From positions 27,611,983-27,675,982 of the forward strand of contig NC_063174.1 in NCBI RefSeq assembly GCF_023159225.1: a stretch of 64,000 nucleotides of DNA. The letters run 5' to 3'. The translations under genes were made by a program, and so were the position numbers. Of this stretch, positions 1-12,300 are shown one piece after another. The notes beneath the pieces were generated by a model, which did no database searches, was not told where the DNA came from, and was given only the letters and a program-made list of their open reading frames with translations. How positions within the stretch are numbered: the first letter of the stretch is position 1; each line of letters begins with the position of its first letter. The DNA comes from Perognathus longimembris pacificus (Eukaryota; Chordata; Mammalia; Rodentia; Heteromyidae).

Positions 1-317
1 CAGACCATATTCTGGCCCTTTTCCTGGGCGATCGGACCTAGGGCTCCGGAGTTGGGCTTTCCAGGTCAAAGTGGCCCGAGAGGTGGGGGCGCGGTGGGCC
101 GCTGTCGAGCTCCCGGGCGGAGCGGGCTGCCCTTTGGCGCGCGTGAGACTGACTGCCCGCTGGCTCCTACCTTCTCTGCCTGCCTTCGAAGTGGGTCTGA
201 GCCCTAGGCTGGGGAAGGATGGCGCCCCTCCCCGCTGGCATTTGTTTACTTTCTTTCCCCCATCCCTCCCGCTTTTGGCTAATTCTGTGCTTGTCTTTCC
301 CCTCTCCATGATTCTAG
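1..317 (+). promoter_or_regulatory. ARID4A: CpG-rich 5' flank / first noncoding exon region of ARID4A
   Basis: The first 240 bases are GC- and CpG-rich, in contrast to the AT-rich remainder, as expected at a CpG-island promoter. I cannot place the transcription start or the exon 1 donor; a GTGAGA at about 142-147 is one candidate donor. A pyrimidine-rich run ending in TTCTAG at 312-317 makes a credible acceptor for the ATG exon, so a noncoding exon 1 lies here or just upstream. No clear TATA box was seen. Confidence 0.6.
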
Positions 318-374
318 TGACTGGGGAGATAACTCATTGAGCTGGAACCTCACCGATCACCAATAAAAATGAAG
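318..374 (+). CDS. ARID4A: ARID4A ATG exon: 5' UTR 318-368, coding 369-374
   Basis: The start codon at 369-371 has A at -3. The exon codes only Met-Lys before the donor AAG|GTAAGT at 375. The start is chosen because the frame continues exactly into the exon at 3066 and reproduces the family's N-terminus (MKAADEP). Acceptor TTCTAG at 312-317 is inferred from the pyrimidine tract; the UTR part is less certain than the coding part. Confidence 0.85.
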
Positions 375-3300
375 GTAAGTGGAGTCAACTCTCTTGAACC
401 TCGTGCCCGGGACATTGACAGTTGTGAGGCTGCTGTCCTAGAATGTCTTTTTTGTTGTTGTTACTAAAGGATTTCTGTACTAAGCAGCACTTTTTGGGTT
501 AGCAAATGAATTTTTCTACTAAGCAGCACTTTTAGAGAAAGGGAACAGACGTGTGGATGGGTGAGAAATATAGGTCTGAATGTAGTCAGCTCAGTTCTGT
601 GTAGCAGCTCCTTGGAAAGGCTGCTGCAGGCTTTCAATTGTTGACCATTGGGCTAGTATTTTTAAACACTTCCTGTGTTGGCAGCAACCTTTGCAGAAGT
701 AAAGCTTTTGTCCTGCTTTGGTTCTTTGGGGGATTTTTTTTTTTGAGATTTTTTTTTTCTTCCACACTGCCACAAAAAATAAGTGGTCTGAATAGAGTAA
801 GAGAAAGAGAAAGGATATATGGCTTGGATTAAGAAGGTACCATTTGTTCTGGGCATAAAGCACTTGTGTGGTTATATTTTAGGTTGGACTAAAACTTTGT
901 AGCACTTAATTTTAGTTCTATCTTTATATTTAAAAAATGTATGTCCATACTAAATATGTATATATATATATGTATGTGCGTTTTTATAATGCCTTATCTT
1001 GGAAGCATAAGTGAGTAGATGATTAAAAGGAAAGAAAGACATTACAACATTCTTCAGGGTGCCCTGGCTATTGAATATTTCCGATTAGATATTCATTGGT
1101 CAGTGCTATTTCTCTTCAATTTGCACTTTTGCTAAATGCGGTGATTTTTATTTTTTTTTATTTTATTATTTTTTTTTTTTTGGCCAGTCCTGGGCCTTGG
1201 ACTCCGGGCCTGAGCACTGTCCCTGGCTTCTTCCCGCTCAAGGCTAGCACTCCGCCACTTGAGCCACAGCGCCGCTTCTGGCCGTTTTCTGTATATGTGG
1301 TGCTGGGGAATCGAACCTAGGGCCTCGTGTATCCGAGGCAGGCACTCTTGCCACTAGGCTATATCCCCAGCCCTGATTTTTATTTTTTGTTAGTACTGGT
1401 ATCCCTTATTTTTGCTCAAGGCCTGTGCTCTGCCTCTTGAGCTAAGACTTCCCCTGTGGCTTTTTTGTGGTTACATGGAGACAAGAGTCTCATAGATTTT
1501 CTTGACTGGGCTGACTTCAAACTGGGATTCTCAAAACTCAGCTTCCTGAGTAGCTAGGATTATAAGCGTGAACCAATGGCATCTAGTCAAAATGATGTGA
1601 TTTAAAATTGCTGGATTCATGTCACATGTACTGTTTTTGTGTATTAAGCTTTGAAATTTATTATTTTCTTAATTTGCTCTTTCCTGTTTTCTTGAAGTAG
1701 GTGACAGCTCTAACCTTTAGGATTACTAGGGAAAACTTCCTGAAAAATGAAATACTGTGTGCTGCTTTAAAAACACAGCTAAAGAAAATACCTTTTTACT
1801 TAGCGGTGTTGTATTTAACTTGTATGAATACATATCACTTTTAAAAAGCATAGGTAAAATGACAGACTGAGATAACAATAATTTTGGAACTGACTAGTGT
1901 AGAATTTCTTACCTCTTTCTGTGTATCATTGTGATGATGGCCATTTGCTAAAAGTAAAATTGCTTTTTTTGGTACTGATTCTGGGACTTGAACCCAGGGC
2001 CTGAGCCACTTCCATTTTTTTTTTCTTTTGGTAGTTTATTAGAGATAAGAGTCTCAAAGACCTGCCTCCCTGGCTGCCTTGAAACCCAAATCTTCAGATA
2101 TCAGTCTCCTGAGTAGCTAGGATTGCAAGTGTGAGCTACTGGCACCCAGCTGCCTTTTCTGAATAAAGATTTTTCTTAAATTCTTTTTAAAATACTAAGA
2201 AAATTCTGTAGTAAACTATGTGTGACTACAGTCTTGAGCCCTAAGTTCGTACCTTCATCCAGTGAGCTCAATTCAGACTTAAACATTTTAAGTGAATCAT
2301 TTAGCTGCAAAAAGCTAAAGGGTTGACTTTGTTTCTTATCTATACCTAAAAAGATGTTGCCTTTATAAAGATTTGTATCACTGAACATTTAGTCATGCAC
2401 TTGGTATTTCTATTAATTTAAACCCAAAATTATCAAGAGACCAGAAATGTTCTTACTGATGAGTTAAAATGTTCATGCTACATATGTAGATATATAATAT
2501 TATATACATGTGTGTATATATTCACATCCCATGTGAATATATATATATATATTCATACATTGACTGTAGAGGTTTTTTTTTGTTGTTGTTGTTTTTTCCA
2601 GTCCTGGGCCTTGGACTCAGGGCCTGAGCACGATCCCTGACTTCTTTTTGCTCAAGGCTAGCACTCTTGCACTTGAGCCACAGTGCCACTTCGGGCTTTT
2701 TCTGTATATGTAGTGCTGAGGAACCAAACTCAGGGATTCATGCATGCAAGGCAAGCACTCTATCGATAGGCCATATGCTCTACCCCATAGAGTTTTTAAA
2801 AATTGTAAAAAAAAAAATTATTACATTTCTTGATTGATAATTTCTAATTACAGCTTTAAGACTTTGTACTGCATCAAGACTTCAATATATTTTAAAAAGT
2901 ATTCTTAATACAGGTTTGTTTTAGGGGTATTTTTTAAATTGTTGATGATAGCAATAAGCAAATGATTTGACTGTTGTAATTACTTTGAGTATAAAACCTT
3001 TGCATTACTACTGCAGTTGGAGTAGGGAAAGCAGAGGTGGTGTTCATTCTGTGTTCCTTTCCTAGGCGGCAGATGAGCCGGCCTATCTCACAGTGGGAAC
3101 GGATGTCAGCGCCAAGTACCGAGGTGCCTTCTGTGAGGCAAAGATTAAAACAGTGAAAAGGCTAGTGAAAGTGAAGGTAATACATTCATTTTAATGTAAT
3201 GGTTTTATTAATTGGAGGCATTGAGGTTTCATTGAGGGGGAGACTGCAAATGATGATTTTGTTGATTGAATCAATACTATGGTGACAGCCACTTGTATAT

Positions 3301-6300
3301 CCTAAACTTGCAGGGAGGCACTGTTGGAACTGAGGAATAAGAACCCAAAATGAGCAGTCATTCCAAAATGTACTATCAGAATTTCATGCTCACATATTCC
3401 CATCATGTGGATTGTTCCTGTTTGTGGTGGTGTACTTACTTACTTAAGCTATAATCTGATTTTACCTCTTTCATAATATCCCAGTAGGGGCAGTTTCAGT
3501 GATTGGAAAGAACTACCTAGGGAATTATGCTATTGATGCTTTTATGACCAGAAAAAAGTTAAGCACATTCCCGTACAGCATTTGGGGGAAAACAGAAAAA
3601 AGTACAGATGCATCTAATACCCATAGCTTAATTCTCAGAAATACCATTAATATTTTTTTGTTCCTTCTAGTAATTTTTATACCTACAGTTTTAAAAAGTC
3701 TGTTATTCAAGTATGAAAATAATCCATGTTTACATAAACATTTTTAACATTGTAGAGTTATAAACTACATTTCATGAAACTCTTCCTTTTAACACTCCAA
3801 AAAGATTTGGTGTGGTCCTTCAGATTTTGTATTGTGCCTGTCATAACATTATTCTTACTATTGAATCATATTGTATCTGCAGTTTGCCTTATTCATTTAT
3901 GTATCTGATGTTTTCTTATCAAAATTAAGTACCATCAAAAGAGGAAATATCTGACTTACTCAATACCCGACACTGAAAGTATTGTACCACACATCTTGCT
4001 GAATGAATGAGTGAATGACAGCAATGATTTTCAATGCATGACTCTCATACTAGCAGTGTCATCTTTACCTGGAAATTTATTCAGAAATGCTGATTTCCCA
4101 AGTCCCTACCCTAGACTATTTCTAACCAGAAACTCTGGGGGTGGAGTTCATTACTTGTATTTTAACAAGCTCTGTGAATATTTCTGATGCCTGTTAAAGC
4201 TCAAGAGGCCTTGAACGAGGGAGTGTCATTTGTATGGGATATAGATTTATTCATGATTATTTTAAAATTCCTATTTAGATTTTGATCTGCTGATGGAATT
4301 TCATTACTAGACTGTCATTTGACATTTACTTCTTTATTTCATATAGCCTATGGAGTATAAAACTATATAAGATTTTTATACTAAATATGAGATTCTTGTG
4401 TTAGTATTGTTGTGGCTCTTTGATGATTTGTTTATTTATTTACCAAGCCTGGCTGCTTGGTACTTTATTATATATGTATGTATGTCTGGGCACTGGTGGC
4501 TCATGCCTGTAATCCTAGCTACTCAGGAGGCTGAGATCTGAGGATGTGATTCAAAGATAGCCTGGGAAGAACAATCTGTGAGATTCTTATCTCAATCAAC
4601 CACCAGAAAATTTGAAGTGGCTCAAGTGGTAGAGCACTGGCCTTGAGCAAAAGAGCTCAGAGATATTGCCCAGGCCCTGAGTTCAAGCCCACAATGGACA
4701 AGTGTGTGTGTGTGTGCGCGTGTGTGCATGTGTGAGCATGTGTGCATGCATGTGTATACACATACATATGTATTTGTATTTTTTATGATTTAACTGATAA
4801 AACTCATTAAAATCAGTTCTTTTTACAGCAATCACTGCAGATTGTAAATCTTCTATAGTTCACTTAGTAAACAGTTATTAAATGCCAGTATTATGCATTG
4901 ACACTTGCTAACTGCAGGGGATATAGTAATAAAGGAGGGCTCTAGCCCTCAAGGAACTAACAGCTAATGAGAGGGACAATAAATATATGACAAAGTAACA
5001 ATGGTAACTCCAGAGGTGATGACAGAGTACTAAGAAGGCACAGTACATCCTTTACAATGTATCCTTTACAGTGTTATTATAAGTGTATCTGTTTAAAAGC
5101 AACATGCCAACTATTGTATACATGTTTTTCAGGTGCTCTTGAAACAGGATAATACAACACAGTTGGTACAAGATGACCAAGTAAAGGGTCCTTTAAGAGT
5201 ATGTATCTTCCACAATTTACAATCTACACTAGTGACTCATATACTTTATTGAATTATGTACAATTGTGTACAATTATGTACAATTGTGTACAATTATGTA
5301 CAAGAGTGTACAATTATGTACACTTAAACTTTTATAAAATGTGCATCAGAAAATAAAAATATAAATGAGATATTTATATAATTAGAATATATTGTGTTAT
5401 GGCCATAATTGTATCTTTCTAGTTCAATGTATTTAAATTTGTTACATTTTTACCCACCTTTTGTTTTGAGTTCTTAGACTGAATATCTCACATTGTTTTT
5501 TATATTGTTGTTCTATCTGAGCCAATACAGGGTAAGTTATATGCCAGTGTCATAAACTTGAATTTTCTGTTATTCTGATTTACAAAATAAACTTTTTCAT
5601 AACTCAATTTTATGAATACCTATATTGTGTTTTCCATCCATTTCTGACCATTTGTTTATGTAATATGTCATTGTTACGTCAGAGTACCACTTCTGTTAAT
5701 ATCTGATATACAAGGATCTGGTAGCTGAAAGGAAGTCAGACTGGTTCACTGCTTTCTCTCCAGGTGAACTTTTATCTAAAAGATCCCATAGCATTTGAAG
5801 ATGTGGGGGCTGGGAATATGGCCTTCTTGCAAGAGTGCTCATATATCCTAGGTTCGATTCCTCAGGACCACATATATAGAAAAGGCTGGAAGTGGCACTG
5901 TGGCTCAAGTTGGCAGGTTGCTAGCCTTGAGCAAAAAGAAGCCAAGGACAGTGTTCAGGCCCTGTGTTCAAGCTCCAGGACTAGCAAAAAAAAAAAAAAA
6001 AAGAATTTGAAGATGTGGCCCAGGTGGTAGAGCCAATGAGTAAAGATGTCAGATACTGAGTTTGAGTCATGGTGTTAGATAAAAATATAAAAATAAAGAA
6101 ATGGTCCCATAAATACAAGTGATAAATACAATATTCAGTGTTGCTGTCAAAGAATATTGAGACTGATTTGGTTGTCTTACGATTTTATAGTGCTTATATT
6201 TAAGTGTTTGAGTTCTCAGACTGGACTTTGCAAATTATTTGCCCTTTCTGAGCAATAATTTTCAGTTTGCAAGTAGCTCTCTTACTTACGCCAAAGAGCT

Positions 6301-9300
6301 TTGAAGCTCAAATTACTATAAACCAGAGTAAGGAAGAATTATCAGAAGTATTTTTTTGATTTGGTAAGGAAATTTGGGTTCCATGTTTTAGGTTGGAGCG
6401 ATTGTTGAAACAAGGACATCTGATGGATCGTTTCAGGAAGCTATTATCAGCAAGTTGACAGATGCTAGTTGGTATACTGTGGGTAAGTAGTTAAGTTTTT
6501 TGTTGTTTTTTTTTTGTCAGTCTTGGGGCTTGAACTCAGGGCCTGGACACTGTCAAGAACCATTGTAACTGCAAAGAAGAAAAGTTATCTTTTGTTAAAT
6601 TATGCAGCCACTGTGTTGTGTTTTCTTCTTGGGAGTGGGTGTTGGGTATGACTGTGATGTGAACTTGGGCCCTAATCAGACAGGTGTTTTGAGCTGAACT
6701 TAAGAACCTGGGCACTACTGTCTTTGAGCTTTTTCGCTCAAGGCAAGGCCAGGGCTCTACCATTTTGAGCCACAATACCTGTTCTGGTTTTCTGGTGATT
6801 AATTGGAGATAAGAGTCTTCCTGGGCTGGCTTTGAACCACGTTTCTCAGATCTCCTTGAGTAGCTAGGATTGGTGTGATCCACCTATGCCCAGTTAGTTA
6901 AATAATTTAATACATATATTTATTTTGGGATTACATATATCTTACCTTGTAGGTTCACTGAAATATTGTGTTCACAGAGAACCATGTATTATTTCCTGCC
7001 TATAGCTAGCTAAATGATGATCTGCTAGTAACAAAAATAGTTACCATTTATAATAATGTGGCCACTTGTATCTGTTTCACGCAGGAATGTAGTTCTGTCT
7101 TAGGTTACTTAGGCATTTCTCTTTAGGAAAATTAAATACATGATTCGTTTTATTCCTAAAACACACTGAAAGAACAATATGGTGAATAATCAGATCTTTT
7201 CACTTCTACTGTCATTACAGTTAAGATGACATGGGTGCAACTACTACTTGTTTTATATAAAGTTAGTGTAGATGTTACCATAGAATTTACAGACTGAAAA
7301 TACATTCAGAGAAGATTCAAGCCCAGGTCCTGTAACCTAATATTTAATTATTGTCACAGTCATTCCCTTATTACAACTGCTTTAATAATATGCTAGTGTG
7401 AATGCATACTTAACAGTCCATGTGTAAACTGATGCTAAGTTTAATAAGCTTCTGTGAGAAGTAGCATGTATTAGAATGAATGTCCGTTTTTTAAAAAAAA
7501 CTGGCACTTTTTTGTTTTTGTTTTTGTTTTTTTTGGAGGTCTCTTCTTTTTTTGTATTTGCAAGGTAAGTGCTTTGCTGCTGAACTACATCTTAGGCCTT
7601 GTTTGTTTTTATTTGTTTTTGGTCGGTCATAGGGCTTGAACTCTGGGCTGGGGAACTGGCCTTGAGCTCTTCAACTCAAGGCTAGCACTTTACCACTTTG
7701 AGCCACAGTGCCCCTTCTGTTTTCTGGTGGTTAATTGGAGATAAGAGTCTCAGGGACTTTCCTGCCCAGGCTGGCTTTGAACCGCAATCCTTAGATCTCA
7801 GCCTCCTGAGTAGTGAGGATTATAGGCGTGTGCTACCAGTGCTCAGCCTGGTTTGTTTGTTTTTTTTAACTGTATTTTTTTTTGTGTGTGTATGAATGTC
7901 TATTTAAACCTGAATAGTTCTAAAAGAGTTGCTATCGTTATGCTCATGAGAATAGCAATCATAACATTTCCAAGTCTCTCAATAGGTTTTTGTTTTGTTT
8001 TGTTTTTTTGCCAGTCCTGGGGCTTGAACTCAGGCTAGCACTCTGCCACTTGAGCCACAGCGCCACTTATGGCTGTTTTCTATATATATGGTACAGAGGA
8101 ATCGAACCCAGGGCTTCATGTATACGAGGCAAACACTCTTGCCACTAGGCCATATTCCCAGCCCTCTCAATAGTTTTTAAGCTTTATAGTTCTGCAGATA
8201 ATGTGTAAGATTCTGGATCACAGTAGAGACCAATAGTACACTTACATCTTGATGTAAATAGTTTGATTAAAATATGTGGTTTCCTTGTCAAAGGAAAAGA
8301 AATGATCTCTTAGGTTTACTTTTACTTGACTTGTTTTTTGGGTAAAAGTCATTCATCTGCAGTTGATGTTCAAAACTGTGAAGAACATGCTTTAAAAATT
8401 GTAGTTCCTGTCTCTTCCATTAGTACTAGCAGTTTTGCTGTGTGAGACTTTTCTACCATTTTAAAAGCCTCCTTTGACTTCCTCTAAGTTCGTAGTTTAT
8501 AATACCATTATGCTAAACTATGTATTTTTAGTAAGCTTAGTTGAGACTATCGATAGTTGTTAATGATTTAAAAACTGAAGTTAATTGTAACTCTGCAAAA
8601 TTAAGTCAGTACAATTCTGCTACATTAAGCAAGGCACTTGTAAAAATTACAGGAGTTTGTGTGGAATCCTGTGAAATTGTGATCCATAATCAGATCAGAT
8701 TCTAATGTTGTGTTGTATGCGGTACTCATTCATTCCCAAGTGTGCTCGTGGCTACAGCAGCAATTCCTTTCCTTTCTTCATATCCTGGGTTTCCAGATCC
8801 CCAAATAATCATCCTTTTATGATTCTCTGTCCTCTATAAGAGTGGCATTTTAGCATTCCTACAAACTAGTTGCTACAACATTTACTGTAAGATTTTCCAT
8901 ATTGGATAATTATGGAAGAAATTGCATAATTCTTGTTCTCAAATGACTTGGAATCTAATTGAAGTTTCAAGCATTAGTGTATATAAAAATTTATTGTAGT
9001 TAGTTTAAAAAAAAACGATTTGTTGCACACTGTTCACTTGTACAAACAGAAGGCTGAGATCCAGAGGATTTAGGTTCTAGGCCAGCTTGGACAGAAACGT
9101 GTGAGGGATTCTATCTCTGAAATAACAAGCAAAATTCCAGATTGAAGGCATGCCTCAAGGGTGAGTGTGAGGCCATGAATTCAAACCCAGTACCCAAAGA
9201 GGATTTGAGGACTCAAAATTTAATGAGCAGGTCTGAGAATGGCAGTTCAAGAAGGTTTCTTTTAATAAGCATATTAGATGATTTTGATACAACTAGTACA

Positions 9301-12300
9301 CACTTTGAAAACAGATCCAAACACTGAGAAGTAGAGACAGATTTTGAGAAAAATGAAAAAATGTTTTAAGTTGTTAGTTACTGAAATAGAAAACTTGGAC
9401 CTAAATAGTCATTTCTCAAAAGAAGACCTACAAATGGCCTACAGACAGTGATGTTCTTCAGAGTGCCATACTGCAGGCAGTGTCTTAGTGCATATGTGAT
9501 GGCGCATTCCTGGATTATAATGGGTCTGAACAGTTCCTGTACCTAATGTCTTTGGAGCCATGAGTAACACATTAGTCATTTGCTTGTGGTGATGCAGCTG
9601 TAAACAAACTTATTGCACAGCCAGTCATACACAAATGAAGCACATATTATTATGGACAGTACATAAGAATTGATGAGGACAGCATATGACTATGTGAGTG
9701 GTTTATTATTATATTAGAGTATACTACTACTGTCAAAAAACCTGCTAACTATAAATTAACCTTAGACAACTGCTTGAGGAGATGTTCCATTTGCATTGTT
9801 GTCACAAGATGGCCACTCCATGTGTTCCTGCCTTTGAAGACTTCCAGGGGGACATGTGGCGGTGGAACATGGTTTCATTGATACTGTGACCCTCTGTGGG
9901 CCTATGATACTGTGTGTTTACATCTTAGTTTTTCACAAGAAGTTTAAAAGCTTGAGAGGAAAGAAAAACTCCACAAGTAAAAAGCAACAAGTGAGGCAGT
10001 GTATTCCTGTAATCCTAGCATTCAGGAGGTGGAGAGAAAAGGATCATGAATATGAGGCTAGCTCAGGATACCCTGTCTCAAAAAGCAAGTAATAGCTGGG
10101 TGCTAGTAGCTTATGCATATAATCCTAGCAACTCAAGATGCTGAGAACTAAAGATCACAGTTTGAAGCTAGCTGGGGCAGAACAGTCCTTGAGACTCTTG
10201 TCTTCAGTTAACTGCCAATAAACCAGAAGTGGCAATGGGCTTAAGTGGTAAAGTGGCAGCACTGAGTGAAAAAGCCAGGGGACATCATAAGGCCCTGAAT
10301 TCAAGCCTCAGTACTGGCATGTGTGCACACACATGCGCGCGCACACACACAGAGGAAACAAGCAAACCTCACAGAATAAGGATATAGCATACATTATTTT
10401 TGTACAATTGTACCAATGTTTTGTTTGTCAGTATTAGGCTTGAACTTGTTCTCCCACTTGAGCTGGAATTCCTGGCCCCAAATGGCAATTTGTATAGATA
10501 ATTCACAGAGTGCCACAAATACGTGTGTTTGTGTGTGTGTGTGTGTATCCCAAAGTAGTATCTGTAAGAAGAAAACAAAGCTGCAACTCTGAAAGCAACA
10601 TTAACCATAGTAAACAGACAAAAGGCTAATATAAGCATACAAATAAAAACATTAATCAAAAATTATCTATAAAAATGTTATAAGCTAAGATTATTATTGA
10701 AAAACAGGTAAAGTTGATACAGCGTAAGTACAGTATCTATAAAGTATACAGTAGTGCACACTGACATCCTTGGCCTTTCTTCTCACTCATCTGCTCACCC
10801 AGGGAAACTGGCCAGTCCTGCAGGCAAGCAAGTTTCACAAGGTTAAGTGCCCCGTACAAATGTTTGTTCTTTTTTTTTGGTTGGTCATGGGGCTTGACCT
10901 TGGGAACTGGGGGCTGTCCTTGAGCTCTTTTTGCTTCAGGCTAGTGCTTTACCACTTTGAACCACCGCTCCACTTCTGGTTTTCTGGTGGCTAACTGGAG
11001 ATAAGAGTCTTCTGGCCTTTCCTGCCTGGACTGGCTTTGGACCATAATCCTTAGATCTCAGCTTTCTGAGCTAGGGTTACAGGTATGAGCCACCAGGGCC
11101 TGGATACAAATTTATTTAAAAAAATCTTTTATACTCTGTATTTACTGTGACATTTCTATGTTTAAAGACAAATGCTCATAATTGTGCTAGTGTTGCTATA
11201 ACATTTAGCATAGGAACATACTTTATAAACTTATTCCCTAGGCGCAATAGATGGTACAGTGCACCTGGGTATGGAGTAGGTTTGTTAGTGTCCCAGTGAT
11301 GAAGTCACCTTCCCACACATTTATTGGCACATACTCCCATTGTTCATTGAGGTATGGCTGTATGTGTAAAAATACTCAATATGAATCATTAGCGATATGT
11401 AAATAAAAGGCACAATGAGGTACCACTTCACACTTGTTAGAATGGCTGATAAGGATGAGAGAAAAAGGAACCGATATTTATTGTTGGTGAAAATTTAAAT
11501 TAGTAAAGTCATGAAACAGTGTACAGGTTCCTCAAAAGTAATTACTTTTACAAGAAGCTCATTGGTTTTTAACCTAGAGTATATAAAGCTATATTTGTAT
11601 CTATCTATTTACACACATATATAGATATATCCATTTTTTTGGAGACTGTCATTATTAAATCAAGCTGGTTCTGAACTCTTAAACTTCCTGCCTCAACTCC
11701 TGAGTGCTGAAATTACAGATGTGTACATTAAGCTCTGTTCATATACACATATGCTTTCTTTTTTTTTTCCAGTCCTGGGGGTTGAACTCAGAGCCTAAGT
11801 CCTGTCCCTGGCTTCTTTTTGCTCAAGGCTAGCACTCTACCACTTGAGCCACAGCCCCACTTCTGGCTTTTTCTATGTATGTGGTGCTGAGAAATCAAAC
11901 CTCAAACCCAGGGCTTCATGTATATGAGGGCTTCATGTATAGGAGGCAAGCACTCTACCACTAGGCCATATATTCCCAGCCCCCCCTTACACATATACTT
12001 TTAATTTTAAAGTTTTTGCTTCATTAATATTGTACTAATCACTACTACTGTATACACATATAATGTTAACAGTATTTATTTTCTGAAGTCAGAATTCTTG
12101 GCTCTGTTCCTTGTTGGTAGCCTAGGAGCAGCAATGGGCTATATCATGTAGTCTATACCTAAGTTTGTGTAAGTTCCTTTATTTTTACACTTAATTCTTC
12201 ACATTTCTTGGCTATTCCTTGTGATACTCTGTATTTTTTTTTTTTTTTCGCCAGTCCTGGTCCTTGGACTCATGGACTGAGCACTGTCCCTGGCTTCTCT

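Larger units (their letters stand above)
375..3065 (+). other. Intron 1 after the ATG exon
   Basis: AT-rich intron. It holds four SINEs (1170-1373, 1386-1588, 1963-2152, 2573-2787) and short TA/TG runs at about 955-972 and 2490-2555. Nothing else recognisable in 375-1169 or 2788-3065. Confidence 0.8.
5199..6391 (+). other. Intron 3
   Basis: An 11-bp-unit minisatellite at 5256-5321 and one dimeric SINE at 5806-6003. The remainder (5322-5805, 6019-6391) is AT-rich and shows nothing recognisable. Confidence 0.8.
9442..11360 (+). mobile_element. Tigger1/MER2-like (pogo-type) DNA transposon, interrupted by SINEs
   Basis: TA dinucleotides flank both ends (9440-9441, 11361-11362) and the element starts CAG and ends CTG, as Tigger elements do. 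Internal landmarks recalled from Tigger-type repeats are 'ctgtaaacaaactta', 'cctttgaagacttccag' and 'gtctacagtagtgta'-like blocks at about 9597, 9830 and 10745. SINEs at 9990-10087, 10094-10318 and 10869-11102 lie inside. Family name by eye; a consensus alignment is needed. Confidence 0.6.

Noticed and set aside
71..340. Open frame of 89 codons in the 5' region
   Set aside because: It lies in GC-rich 5' flank, crosses the inferred acceptor and resembles no protein; long frames arise by chance in CpG islands.
5256..5321. CRISPR-like array
   Set aside because: Direct repeats have no spacers, and the genome is mammalian; it is a minisatellite.
6536..6883. Open frame of 115 codons on the - strand
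   Set aside because: It is the reverse reading of a composite SINE and its insert; no independent coding signal.
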